33,809 bases of DNA, from the NCBI GenBank assembly GCA_017444965.1, contig JAFSVO010000074.1:1-33809 (forward strand), given 5' to 3'. This stretch comes from Clostridia bacterium. GTDB lineage: Bacteria > Bacillota > Clostridia > Oscillospirales > Butyricicoccaceae. The translations under genes were made by a program, and so were the position numbers. The notes under the pieces are model-generated. The model did no database searches. It was not told the origin of the DNA and saw only the letters and a list, made by a program, of their open reading frames with translations. Of this stretch, positions 23,103 through 31,132 are shown piece after piece. The number at the start of each line of letters is the position of its first letter. Position 1 is the first letter of the stretch.

Positions 23103-24083
23103 ATGCAGGGAAAAAGAACGGCGCCTAAAAAAACAAATCCTATAAAAACGCTTATCGCGGTCTTTTCCGTGATAATAGTCCTTATGATAGCTTTCATTAT
23201 ATATATGCTCACCGCCGCGCCCAAGCAGCGCCCGGTACCGGTTTACGACGACGGCGACAGCGTTTCCGAAACGGTGAAGCCCAAGGAAGAAAAAAAGCTT
23301 AAGGACCAGTTTTACACCTTTTTGCTCGTCGGCACGAACGACGATTATAACGCCGACACGATAATGCTCGGCTCGATAGACATGAAGACCCTAAAATGCA
23401 ATCTGATATCCATACCGAGGGACAGCTACGTCGACACGAGCGGAAAAATAAAAAGGATAAACAGCACCTACGGAAAGGACGGCATAGACGGGCTATGCAA
23501 GACCGTCTACGGCATATCGGGCGTTTATCCGCAGTATTACGCGATCCTTAATATGAAGTCGTTTATCAAGGTCGTCGATATCATAGGGGGCGTAAAATAC
23601 TACGTTCCCATGCGTATGTATCACCCCGACGCGCAGGAGCAGTATACGATAGACCTTCAGAAGGGCTGGCAGACGCTCGACGGCAGACACGCCCTGCAGC
23701 TCGTCCGATTCCGCGGTATGAAGGGGTCGGATTTCGGCAGACAGGACCTGCAGAAGGACTTTTTGGTGGCGACGCTTTCGCAGGTGCGCGAAAAGTTCAC
23801 GCTTTCCAAGGCGGGCGATATAATAGAGACCATTTCAAAGAGCATAAAGACCAATATGAGCGTCAAGGATATGGTGTGGTTCTACACGAACGCCGTAAAC
23901 AAGATGGATCTTGAAGAGGATATCGTCTTCCACACGATGCCGTATAAGGGAACGGGCATTTACAATTCGCAGGACTACGTTTTCCTCGACAAAGAGGGCA
24001 TAGCCGAGCTTGTAAATCAGACGGTCAACCCTTATACGACCGATATAGAGCCGGACGAGCTGAACGTTTTAGACCCGAGATAA
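23103..24083 (+). CDS. LytR-CpsA-Psr (LCP) family cell-wall glycopolymer ligase
   Basis: The 326-residue protein has a basic cytoplasmic start, one membrane helix at about residues 16-37, and an extracellular LCP domain. Family residues seen are D85 in NADTIMLGSID, R106-D107 in SIPRDSYV, the YGKDGI segment, and the Arg-rich LVRFRGMKGSDFGRQDLQ. These bind the polyprenyl pyrophosphate and metal. LCP enzymes transfer teichoic-acid-like or capsular polymers to peptidoglycan. The domain is complete, and no C-terminal LytR_C extension is seen. It is monocistronic, between its own promoter and terminator, divergent from the run that contains walRK and murA. Its exact polymer is unknown. Confidence 0.92.
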   Translation: MQGKRTAPKKTNPIKTLIAVFSVIIVLMIAFIIYMLTAAPKQRPVPVYDDGDSVSETVKPKEEKKLKDQFYTFLLVGTNDDYNADTIMLGSIDMKTLKCNLISIPRDSYVDTSGKIKRINSTYGKDGIDGLCKTVYGISGVYPQYYAILNMKSFIKVVDIIGGVKYYVPMRMYHPDAQEQYTIDLQKGWQTLDGRHALQLVRFRGMKGSDFGRQDLQKDFLVATLSQVREKFTLSKAGDIIETISKSIKTNMSVKDMVWFYTNAVNKMDLEEDIVFHTMPYKGTGIYNSQDYVFLDKEGIAELVNQTVNPYTTDIEPDELNVLDPR

Positions 24084-24086
24084 AAG

Positions 24087-24122
24087 AAAAAACGGACTTT
24101 TGTGAAAAAAGTCCGTTTTTTT
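24087..24122 (+). terminator. Terminator after the LCP gene
   Basis: A 15-bp stem from AAAAAACGGACTTTT (24087-24101) and AAAAGTCCGTTTTTT (24107-24121) around a GTGAA loop has seven Ts at its 3' side. It is a strong intrinsic terminator just after the stop codon. Confidence 0.92.
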
Positions 24123-24132
24123 GCGTCGATTC

Positions 24133-24161
24133 TTGAAAAGTACCGAAAAAGGTACTATAAT
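24133..24161 (+). promoter_or_regulatory. Promoter of the DUF975-like gene with a palindrome in its spacer
   Basis: TTGAAA (24133-24138) and TATAAT (24156-24161) are 17 bp apart. The spacer contains a perfect inverted repeat AGTACC (24139-24144) / GGTACT (24151-24156) separated by GAAAAA. It abuts both hexamers and could be a repressor or activator site. Confidence 0.7.
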
Positions 24162-24206
24162 AAAACTATACAAAAGCATAATTTATATTTAAGGGAGGAA
24201 AAGCGT

Positions 24207-24935
24207 ATGATCTTTAATATTTACGGAAAAGCGCTCGCTGTTCTCGCGAAAAAACCTTTCAGACTTTGGGGCATATCGCTGCTCGTGAACTTCGTTTTTA
24301 TACCGTTGAGCTATCTTCTCGGCGGCCCCGTTCTGCTTATAGGCGTAATTGCCGCTTATCTGCTTATCGCGGCTATGGCGAACATCTTTCTTAAAGGCTA
24401 TCGCGGCGAAGAGGATCTTCACGTCGTCGACGCTTTCGGCACCTTTAAGGACTTCAAGACGGGCAAAAGAGTCGTCTGTTCCCTCGCGTGGGCGGATCTG
24501 TGGGCGTTTTTATGGGGGCTTATCCCTTTCGCCGGCATAGTTTTCGCCGTTATAAAGCATTATGAATACGCCTTCGCCCCTTATATTGTGATGGAGGAAA
24601 AGGACCTTGCGCCCACAAAGGTAAAGGAAAGGTCTTCGGAGCTTACAAAGGGATACAAGTCCAAAATGTTCTGGGCGGACGTTCTTTTCTGGGTGCTTGC
24701 CGGAGTTATTGCAATCATACTCGGCTTATTTGCGAGAATCCCTTATATAGGCGTTCTTTTCGGAATAATCCTTTTCGTTTTCGAAATATGCGTAGTGGCT
24801 TTCGGCGGTCTGTTTTTAGGTCTCGTTCGCGCGGCGTTCTACGATGAGATAACGGGCGCCAAGAACAACGCGGTATACGTTGACGCGCCTGCGGATCCTG
24901 CGCCCGAGATGACCGAAACCACAACCGAGCAGTAA
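24207..24935 (+). CDS. DUF975-like multi-pass membrane protein
   Basis: The 242-residue protein starts at the ATG at 24207 behind a GGGAGG site. A longer open frame from 24102 begins inside the terminator and is rejected. There are about five hydrophobic segments (roughly residues 19-60, 95-115, 150-200). The central part (GLIPFAGIVFAVIKHYEYAFAPYIVMEEKDLAP, then SSELTKGYKSKMFWADVLFWV) resembles the DUF975 pattern of a helix, PGI-type turn, charged loop and second helix. The acidic, Thr-rich tail is variable. The function of the family is unknown. It is flanked by its own promoter and terminator. A DUF975 gene is also present at 28410-29009. Confidence 0.65.
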   Translation: MIFNIYGKALAVLAKKPFRLWGISLLVNFVFIPLSYLLGGPVLLIGVIAAYLLIAAMANIFLKGYRGEEDLHVVDAFGTFKDFKTGKRVVCSLAWADLWAFLWGLIPFAGIVFAVIKHYEYAFAPYIVMEEKDLAPTKVKERSSELTKGYKSKMFWADVLFWVLAGVIAIILGLFARIPYIGVLFGIILFVFEICVVAFGGLFLGLVRAAFYDEITGAKNNAVYVDAPADPAPEMTETTTEQ

Positions 24936-24954
24936 TAAGCTTTCAAGCAAAATC

Positions 24955-24981
24955 AAAAAGGGGCTTTCAAAGCCCCTTTTT
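24955..24981. terminator. Terminator between the DUF975-like gene and ruvX
   Basis: GGGGCT (24960-24965) pairs with AGCCCC (24971-24976), flanked by AAAAA (24955-24959) and TTTTT (24977-24981). It can serve the plus gene and the converging ruvX. Confidence 0.88.
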
Positions 24982-24994
24982 GTTATGCTTTTAT

Positions 24995-25411
24995 TTATTT
25001 GTTCGCGTCTAAATAGGATTGCAGAATGACCGAGGCGGCGACCGCGTCAACGAGCGCGCGCTGCTTCTTTTTCTTTTTGCCCGCGTCGGACAATATGCGG
25101 TTCGCCGTGACGGAGGTAGATCGCTCGTCCCACAAAACGACAGGTACGGCGGTCTCTTTTTTCAGAAGTTCGGCAAACGCGCGCGCTTTTTCGGCGCGCG
25201 GGCCCTCGGTGCCGTCCATATTGAGAGGAAGCCCCACGACAATAAGAGACGCGCCTTCGGCGGCGATCTCCGAAAGAAGCTTTGAAATAAGCTCTTCGCG
25301 GCTCCTCGCGGTAAGAGTCAGCGCGCGCCCCGCGATAACGCCGAGCCCGTCGGAAAAAGCGAGGCCCGTGCGCACGTCGCCTAAATCTATCGCGGCTGTT
25401 TTCACATTCAT
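24995..25411 (-). CDS. ruvX: RuvX/YqgF-type RNase H-fold pre-16S rRNA nuclease
   Basis: The 138-residue protein has the family's IDLGDVRTGLAFSD start (catalytic Asp), VVGLPLNMDGTEGPRAEKARAFA with the GLP-N-DG motif, VVLWDERSTSVTANRIL with the second acid pair, and the C-terminal DAVAASVILQSYL. It is known as a Holliday-junction-resolvase-like protein; in E. coli it matures the 5' end of 16S rRNA. The start is uncertain. The GGGAG site is 3 nt from the ATG at 25411 and 9 nt from a GTG at 25405, and the GTG fits the usual N-terminus. It is divergent from the dipeptidases. Confidence 0.92.
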   Translation of the reverse strand: MNVKTAAIDLGDVRTGLAFSDGLGVIAGRALTLTARSREELISKLLSEIAAEGASLIVVGLPLNMDGTEGPRAEKARAFAELLKKETAVPVVLWDERSTSVTANRILSDAGKKKKKQRALVDAVAASVILQSYLDANK

Positions 25412-25425
25412 CAACTCCCGAAATA

Positions 25426-25434
25426 ATTATAGCA
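25426..25434 (-). promoter_or_regulatory. Extended -10 of ruvX
   Basis: On the minus strand, TGCTATAAT (25434-25426) is a perfect extended -10 about 15 nt before the start codon. No good -35 is seen at 17 bp. It would give a very short 5' UTR. Confidence 0.5.
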
Positions 25435-25449
25435 CAAGACGTCAAACTG

Positions 25450-25458
25450 TGGTATATT
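25450..25458 (+). promoter_or_regulatory. Extended -10 of the dipeptidase pair
   Basis: TGGTATATT (25450-25458) is an extended -10 about 17 nt before the ATG at 25476. No clear -35. It lies back-to-back with the ruvX element, so the two promoters may compete. Confidence 0.45.
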
Positions 25459-25475
25459 TATTTGGGGTGACGAAA

Positions 25476-26903
25476 ATGGATAAGAAAACGCTTGAAAAAA
25501 TTGACGGATTTGTCGAGGAAAACAGAGAAAATATAGTAAACGACCTTTTTGAGCTTTGCCGCATACCCTCGGTAAGGGGCGAGCCGGAGGCGGGCGCGCC
25601 CTTCGGGAAATATCCCAAAGAGGCGCTTTTAAAAGCGTGCGAGATAGCCGAAAGATACGGCATAAAGACCGAAATAAATACCGAAAGAGGTTACGCAGAA
25701 ATGACTCTCGGCGCGGGCGAAAAGACGCTCGCCGTGTTAGGGCACGTCGACGTCGTGCCCGCGGGAGAGGACTGGACGGTGACGGGACCTTTCGAGCCGG
25801 TGCTTAAAGACGGCTGGCTTTACGGAAGAGGCACGACCGACGACAAAAACGGCGTTATCACGGGTATTTACGTTCAGCGTGCGGCAAAGGAGCTCGGGCT
25901 TCCGTTCAGGTCGCGCCTTCTCACGATAGCCGGCTGCTCGGAAGAGACGGGCATGGAGGATATTGAAAACTACGCTAAGGATAAAAAGGCGCCCGATTTC
26001 TGCATGGTGGCGGACGCCAATTTCCCCGCCTGCTTCTGCGAAAAGGATATATCAAATTTCGTCATAGGCGCGCGCTTTCCCTTTAAGGATATTAAAGAGA
26101 TAAAGGGCGGCGTGGCGTTCAACGCCGTCGCGGCTAAGGCGCAGGCGTTCATCCCTGCATCGGAAGGCATGAAAAAAGCCCTTTCGGCGCTCTGCGGCGC
26201 GTGCGGGGACTTAAGTCTTACGGAAGAAAATGACGCGCTTGTTTTAACGGCGAAGGGGATCACGGCGCACGCTTCCGCCCCGAAAAACTCCAAAAACGCC
26301 GTTTATATCCTCTGCGACGCGCTGTCGGGCGTAAAAGAGCTTTGCGAAAACGACAGAAAGATACTTTCGGCGGCTGCCGAGGCGATAAAGGATCCCTACG
26401 GCGCGGGGCTCGGGATAGCCGCCGACGATACCGAAACGGGAAAGCTTACGAGCGTGTGCGGCCTTGCCGCGACTGAGGGCGGAGGAAAGTTCGTTCTGAC
26501 CTTCAACATCCGCTTCGCGCGCGCGTCGAGCATGGAAAAGGTAACGGCGGGCGTTACCGCCTTCTGCGATAAAAACGGCTTTGCCCTTATAAGCTCGAAC
26601 GTGGGGCCCGGCTATTACAACGACCCGAACGGCCCGAAGATCTCGGCGCTTATGGATATTTACAGAGAGATAACGGGCAAAAAGGACTCGAAACCCTATT
26701 TTATGGGCGGCGGCACCTACGCCAAGCATTTAAAAAACGCCGTGGCGTTCGGGCTAAACTTCGGAAGCCGCGCGCCCGGGCTTCCCGCGGGGCACGGCAA
26801 AGAGCACGAGCCGGACGAGTCGTATAATTTAGATGAGTTTTTAAAGGGAATAAAAATATACATCGCGTCGGCGCTTGAGATGGACGGCATAATTAACGCG
26901 TAA
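25476..26903 (+). CDS. pepV: M20-family dipeptidase, PepV-like (copy 1)
   Basis: The 475-residue metallopeptidase starts at the ATG at 25476 behind GGGGTGA. The open frame extends 450 nt upstream, but only as antisense of ruvX. The two-zinc site of M20 peptidases is complete: H90 and D92 in GHVDVVPAG, bridging D122 in GRGTTDDK, general base E156-E157 in CSEETG, D180 in VADANFP, and a late His in GHGKEHEPDE. Residue spacing is close to Lactobacillus PepV (from memory H87, D119, E153/E154, D177, H439). PepV cleaves dipeptides and some tripeptides in the cytoplasm. It is the first of two tandem paralogues. Confidence 0.92.
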   Translation: MDKKTLEKIDGFVEENRENIVNDLFELCRIPSVRGEPEAGAPFGKYPKEALLKACEIAERYGIKTEINTERGYAEMTLGAGEKTLAVLGHVDVVPAGEDWTVTGPFEPVLKDGWLYGRGTTDDKNGVITGIYVQRAAKELGLPFRSRLLTIAGCSEETGMEDIENYAKDKKAPDFCMVADANFPACFCEKDISNFVIGARFPFKDIKEIKGGVAFNAVAAKAQAFIPASEGMKKALSALCGACGDLSLTEENDALVLTAKGITAHASAPKNSKNAVYILCDALSGVKELCENDRKILSAAAEAIKDPYGAGLGIAADDTETGKLTSVCGLAATEGGGKFVLTFNIRFARASSMEKVTAGVTAFCDKNGFALISSNVGPGYYNDPNGPKISALMDIYREITGKKDSKPYFMGGGTYAKHLKNAVAFGLNFGSRAPGLPAGHGKEHEPDESYNLDEFLKGIKIYIASALEMDGIINA

Positions 26904-26936
26904 AAGCCCCGGATATTTTCGGAAACGGAGAGAAAT

Positions 26937-28352
26937 ATGGACGCGGAGCAGCTTAAAATAATAGACTCGTTCGTAGATAAAAACGCCGCGGGGGCGCTGG
27001 AAGAGCTTCTGGAGCTTTGCCGCATACCCTCGGTAAGGGGCGAGCCGGAGGCGGGCGCGCCATACGGCAGATATCCCAAAGAGGCGCTTTTGAAAACGTG
27101 CGAGATCGCCGGAAGGTACGGCATCGCCTCGCGCATAAACGAAGAGGACGGTTACGCCGTGCTTTCCTGCGGGGAAGGGGACAAAAGCGCGGCGATAGTC
27201 GCTCACGCCGACGTCGTGCCGGCGGGCGAGGGCTGGACGGTGACGGGCGCGTTCGAGCCGCGCGTAAAAGACGGTTTTATTTTCGGGCGCGGCGTCATAG
27301 ACGACAAGCTCGGGATAATCGCCGGCATATACGCGCAAAGGGCGGTAAAGGAGCTTAAGCTCGCGCCCTCGCTGCGCGTTCTGACGGTGGCGGGCAGCTG
27401 CGAGGAATCGGGCATGAAGGATATAAAGGCGTTCACCGAAAAGGAGCCCGCGCCCGACCTCTGCATTGTAGCCGATTCGCGTTTCCCCGCCTGCTTCTGC
27501 GAAAAGGATATAATAAATCTGACGGTTTTCTCGGATAAACCGTTTGAAAACGTTTCGGAACTTGCGGGCGGCGCGGGAGGAAGCGTGCCCGCCTCGGCGT
27601 TCGCGAGGATAAAAAACGCGCCCGGAATAAAAAAAGAGCTTTCCGCCGTCTGCGCCGGAAGAGAAGACCTTGAGCTTTCCGAAACGCCCGAAGAGCTTGT
27701 TTTAAAAGCCGCGGGCATACCCGCGCACACGGCGCACCCCGAGGGCTCGAAAAACGCCGTGCACGTTCTTTTATCGGCGCTGTCAAAAATTGACCTGCCC
27801 GGTGAAAACGATTTGAATATCATAAAGGCCGCGGCGGCGGCGACAGAGGGGTATCTCGGAAAAGGGCTCAATATTGAAGCCGAGGACGAAAAGACGGGAT
27901 ATCTTACGTCGGTCTGCTTTAAGGCGGAAACGCGGGAAAACGCGCTTTTCCTGCGCTTTAATATAAGGGCGTGCAGGGGCGCTTTCTTTGAAGATATAAA
28001 GGCGGGCGTCCTGCGCTTCTGCTCTGAGCGCGGCTTTACCCTTGAAAAGGCGACGCACAGAGAGGGCTATTACAAGGACCCTGCGGGCAAGGCGATAAGC
28101 GCGCTTATGGACGTATACCGCGCGGTCACGAAAGACGCGGACGCCGCGCCCTTCTGCACGGGCGGCGGCACTTACGCGAGATACCTTAAAAACGCCGTCA
28201 CCTTCGGCCCCGATTTTCTGCGGACGCCCGATTTTCTGCCGCCGGGGCACGGGCGCGAGCATCAGCCCGACGAATGTTACTCTTTTGAAGACTTCAAAAA
28301 GGCGCTTAAAATATATATCGCGGCGGTCTGCGCCGCGGAAAAGATACTGTAA
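26937..28352 (+). CDS. M20-family dipeptidase, PepV-like (copy 2)
   Basis: This 471-residue paralogue of the upstream gene begins 33 nt after it, with GGAG before the ATG. The first 180 residues align without gaps with copy 1. All metal ligands are kept: H90 and D92 (here AHADVVPAG instead of GHVDVVPAG), D122, E156-E157, D180 and a late His in GHGREHQPDE. It is therefore probably active, though the Gly-to-Ala before the first His and VID for TTD in the next loop may shift specificity. A 50-nt stretch is identical at DNA level in both copies (25551-25600 and 27012-27061). It ends just before a strong terminator. The two genes are probably cotranscribed. Confidence 0.9.
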   Translation: MDAEQLKIIDSFVDKNAAGALEELLELCRIPSVRGEPEAGAPYGRYPKEALLKTCEIAGRYGIASRINEEDGYAVLSCGEGDKSAAIVAHADVVPAGEGWTVTGAFEPRVKDGFIFGRGVIDDKLGIIAGIYAQRAVKELKLAPSLRVLTVAGSCEESGMKDIKAFTEKEPAPDLCIVADSRFPACFCEKDIINLTVFSDKPFENVSELAGGAGGSVPASAFARIKNAPGIKKELSAVCAGREDLELSETPEELVLKAAGIPAHTAHPEGSKNAVHVLLSALSKIDLPGENDLNIIKAAAAATEGYLGKGLNIEAEDEKTGYLTSVCFKAETRENALFLRFNIRACRGAFFEDIKAGVLRFCSERGFTLEKATHREGYYKDPAGKAISALMDVYRAVTKDADAAPFCTGGGTYARYLKNAVTFGPDFLRTPDFLPPGHGREHQPDECYSFEDFKKALKIYIAAVCAAEKIL

Positions 28353-28368
28353 AAAACGGCAAAATAAT

Positions 28369-28398
28369 AAGAAGGAGACGCGGCGCGTCTCCTTCTTT
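28369..28398. terminator. Terminator between copy 2 dipeptidase and DUF975 genes
   Basis: AAGAAGGAGACG (28369-28380) pairs with CGTCTCCTTCTT (28386-28397). The T-rich tail on plus is short (CTTTACTT). The left side offers ATTATT for the minus strand. It serves converging genes. Confidence 0.85.
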
Positions 28399-28409
28399 AC
28401 TTAACGGTC

Positions 28410-28790
28410 TTACTGAATATATGCGGAGCTCTTTATGCTCTCATAGAACTGCGCGCGGGAAGCCTGCATATAAGGGGCAAGCCATAAAAAACCTACGCCA
28501 AAAAGCAAATAACTTATTATGATCCATCCGATAAAGCTTAATTCGAGCACAAAGAGATCCCATTTATGCCCCTGCATCATAGCCTTGCTTGCGTCTATGC
28601 ACTTCCGCCAGTCATAGTCGGGGTTATCCGCTTTGATAAAATACGCCATAGAGTAAGAATACTTTTTGATTATTCCGGGTATGACGAAAAGCAGCGACCA
28701 AAGGAATACAAATACCGAGGTCATAAGTCCGATAAGGAAGGTTTGTGAAAAATCACCGGTAAAGCCTTTGAAAAGATCCTCTATCTTCAT
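28410..28790 (-). CDS. DUF975 membrane protein, C-terminal half (split gene)
   Basis: The 126-residue product holds the most conserved part of DUF975. It has KIEDLFKGF, a helix with WSLLFVIPGIIKKYSYSMAYF, the loop SKAMMQGHKWDLFVLELSFIGW, and a final helix ending WLAPYMQASRAQFYE. Its ATG (28790) directly follows the TAA of the gene before it, in the same frame, with GGAG 5 nt upstream, so it can be translated by reinitiation. In full-length DUF975 proteins this half follows the other without a break. Either the two halves act together as separate chains or the gene is a recent nonsense mutant. Confidence 0.8.
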   Translation of the reverse strand: MKIEDLFKGFTGDFSQTFLIGLMTSVFVFLWSLLFVIPGIIKKYSYSMAYFIKADNPDYDWRKCIDASKAMMQGHKWDLFVLELSFIGWIIISYLLFGVGFLWLAPYMQASRAQFYESIKSSAYIQ

Positions 28791-29009
28791 TTATTCTCCG
28801 TCGCGCGCCTGCTTTAAAAACATAGTTTTAAAACCGTAACGAAGAGGACCGATGATAATCAGTATACCGATAGCGGGAAGAATAGTGCCGGCCGCGCTTA
28901 CGATCAGCGAAAATATAAATGCGACGAGGACTGCCCAAAGCCACGTGTCGCCGAATATCTGCATACCGAGCTGCTGCCTGGCTTTTTCTTTTATCTCTTT
29001 CCTTGTCAC
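28791..29009 (-). CDS. DUF975 membrane protein, N-terminal half (split gene)
   Basis: The 72-residue product starts at a GTG at 29009 behind a strong AGGAGG site and ends at a TAA (28793-28791). It has a charged start (TRKEIKEKARQQLG), two hydrophobic segments (about 23-57) and the linker FLKQARDGE that in intact DUF975 proteins leads straight into the -EDLFKGF segment. It starts 22 nt after the second permease gene, so it is probably the distal part of the BMP-type ABC operon. Confidence 0.75.
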   Translation of the reverse strand: MTRKEIKEKARQQLGMQIFGDTWLWAVLVAFIFSLIVSAAGTILPAIGILIIIGPLRYGFKTMFLKQARDGE

Positions 29010-29031
29010 GATAAGACCTCCTTCAAAGCGC

Positions 29032-30024
29032 TTATCTTTCTTCGCGGAAATATGAAAGACCTAAAGCCTCGGGCGGCTGAGATTCGCGCTTGTTGCGCAT
29101 GCTCGTCAGCACGAGGACGATAAGCGTCACGAGATAGGGGAGCATTTTGTAAAGCTCTTTGACCGAAAGGAGCATGCCCGTCGGGATGAAAAGATAAAGT
29201 ATGTAAAGACCGCCGAAGAGGATGGAGGCGGGCACGCCGACGTTCGGGCGCCACACGGTAAATATGACGAGGGCTATCGCGAGCCACCCTCTGTCGCCGA
29301 AGGCGTCGTTCGACCAGACGCCGCAGGCGTAGTCCATAACGTAGTAAAGGCCGCCTAAGCCCGCTATCATACTTCCTATGCAGGTCGCGCCGTATTTGTA
29401 GCGCGACACGTTTATTCCGGCGGCGTCGGCGGTTTTCGGGTTTTCGCCGACGGCGCGCAGCTCAAGCCCGACGCGCGTCTTTTTTATAATATACGCCGTA
29501 ATGAAGGCGATAATTATAGCGGCGTATGCCATAAAGCCGTAAGAGAGGAATATTTTTCCGAACCAGCCGAGGTCTTTCGCGAAGGGCAATTGCGCGGCGA
29601 AATACTTATGCGTCGCAGAAAGCGCTATGCTCGGCACCTCGCTTTTCGTAAGCTTTATCAGCGAGCCGCCGAAGAAGTTGCCGATCCCAATGCCGAAGGT
29701 CGTTATCGCAAGGCCCGTCACGTTCTGATTCGCGCGAAGCGTGACCGTAAGAAAGCAGTATATAAGCCCCATAATAAGCGAGCCCAGAAGCGAGCAGAGA
29801 AGTGGGACGCCTATGGCGAAAACCGCTTTCATTTCGGCGGCGGGGACCGCCTGCTCGTAAAGAAACGCGCCTATAACGCCGCAAATGCCGCCCGTGTACA
29901 TAACGCCGGGGATACCGAGGTTTAAGTTGCCCGATTTTTCAGTCAGAGTTTCGCCGCAGCTTCCGTAAAGCAGAGGTATGCTCTGCACGACGGCGCGGGG
30001 TATAAAGGATACTAAATCAAACAT
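29032..30024 (-). CDS. Nucleoside-type ABC transporter permease (NupQ-like)
   Basis: The 330-residue membrane protein is of the BPD_transp_2 family. It opens with LLYGSCGETLTEKSGNLNLGIPGVMYTGG, close to the LTERSGVLNLGIEG pattern of the second permease in BMP/nucleoside importers. The ATPase-contact loop is at about residues 190-210 (RAVGENPKTADAAGINVSRYK). It has about eight hydrophobic segments. Its start overlaps the upstream permease by 8 nt. It forms the membrane pore with the neighbouring permease. Confidence 0.9.
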   Translation of the reverse strand: MFDLVSFIPRAVVQSIPLLYGSCGETLTEKSGNLNLGIPGVMYTGGICGVIGAFLYEQAVPAAEMKAVFAIGVPLLCSLLGSLIMGLIYCFLTVTLRANQNVTGLAITTFGIGIGNFFGGSLIKLTKSEVPSIALSATHKYFAAQLPFAKDLGWFGKIFLSYGFMAYAAIIIAFITAYIIKKTRVGLELRAVGENPKTADAAGINVSRYKYGATCIGSMIAGLGGLYYVMDYACGVWSNDAFGDRGWLAIALVIFTVWRPNVGVPASILFGGLYILYLFIPTGMLLSVKELYKMLPYLVTLIVLVLTSMRNKRESQPPEALGLSYFREER

Positions 30025-31132
30025 GCTTTACTTCCTCCTTTGCGCCCTTTTTGCGAAAGCTGATCTTGTAGTTTATGAAGAACTCGCAGCCTATTATAAA
30101 GAATAGTATCACGCCCGTAAGTATGTCCGAGAAGGATTTGTTAAGCGAAAATACCGTAGCTATCTCGCTCGCGCCGCGGTTTAAGAAGACGAGCAGGAAG
30201 CTTGTGAATATCATAAAGATAGGATTGAATTTCGCGAGCCACGATACCATGACGGCGGTAAAGCCGCGGCTTTCGCCTATGGTCGTCGTTATCGTGTGGT
30301 CGGTGCCGCCGACTAAAAGAAGGCCTGCTATGCCGCATATCGCGCCCGACAGAAGCATCGTGCGGATAATGACCTTTTCGACCTTTATGCCGACGTATCT
30401 TGCCGTTTTTTCGCTTTCGCCGACGACCGAAATCTCGTAGCCGTGCTTCGTATAGTTAAGATAAACGTACATAAGCACGGTGAGGACGGCGACGACTATA
30501 ATATTGAGAAGGTATTTCTGACCGCCTATCTGCGGCAGCCAGCCCGCCTCGCTCGACTGATTTATTATGCCGATTTTTCCCGAGCCCTTCGGCACCTCCC
30601 ATACGATGATGAAGAAGGCGACGAGCTGAGTCGCTATGTAGTTCATCATAAGGGTGGCAAGCGTCTCGTTGGTGTTCCACTTAGCTTTGAAAAGCGCGGG
30701 GATAACGCCCCATATCGCGCCCGCCGCAATCGAAGATATTATCATGATCGGGATAAGCGCGCCGTTTGAAAGCTTGTCGCCCAGAAGTATCATGCACGCG
30801 GCGGCGGCAAGACCGCCGATAAGAAGCTGCCCCTCGCCGCCTATGTTCCAGAAGCGCATGCGGAAGGCGGGGGTGACGGCGAGCGACACGCACAGAAGTA
30901 TCGAAAGATTCTGGAAAAGCACCCACGTCTTTCTCGGCGTGCCGAATGCGCCTTTAAAGATGGTTATATATATTTGTATGGGGTTTTCGCCCGTCAACAG
31001 CATGGTTATCACGGCGCAGACTATAAGCGCGGCGATTATGGCGGCGGCCCTTATAGCCCACGCCTTGTACCAGGGGATATTCTTCCTTTTAACTATATGG
31101 AACAAGGGATTTCTGACCTTTTCATTCGCCAT
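30017..31132 (-). CDS. Nucleoside-type ABC transporter permease (NupP-like)
   Basis: The 371-residue membrane protein has a charged N-terminus, a first helix at about 30-48, and the typical region PAFRMRFWNIGGEGQLLIGGLAAA around residue 105. The ATPase-contact loop is EISVVGESEKTARYVGIKVEKV. It pairs with the next permease. The start lies inside the end of the ATPase gene (11-nt overlap), so translation is coupled. Assignment to nucleosides rests on the whole cluster (BMP-type binding protein plus double ATPase) and is inferred, not proven. Confidence 0.9.
   Translation of the reverse strand: MANEKVRNPLFHIVKRKNIPWYKAWAIRAAAIIAALIVCAVITMLLTGENPIQIYITIFKGAFGTPRKTWVLFQNLSILLCVSLAVTPAFRMRFWNIGGEGQLLIGGLAAAACMILLGDKLSNGALIPIMIISSIAAGAIWGVIPALFKAKWNTNETLATLMMNYIATQLVAFFIIVWEVPKGSGKIGIINQSSEAGWLPQIGGQKYLLNIIVVAVLTVLMYVYLNYTKHGYEISVVGESEKTARYVGIKVEKVIIRTMLLSGAICGIAGLLLVGGTDHTITTTIGESRGFTAVMVSWLAKFNPIFMIFTSFLLVFLNRGASEIATVFSLNKSFSDILTGVILFFIIGCEFFINYKISFRKKGAKEEVKHV

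Noticed and set aside
24102-24206. Upstream GTG start for the DUF975-like gene
   Set aside because: It begins inside the loop of the LCP terminator and precedes the promoter of the gene.
25026-25475. 150-codon N-terminal extension of the first dipeptidase
   Set aside because: It is the antisense of ruvX; PepV homology begins at the ATG at 25476, which has a ribosome site.
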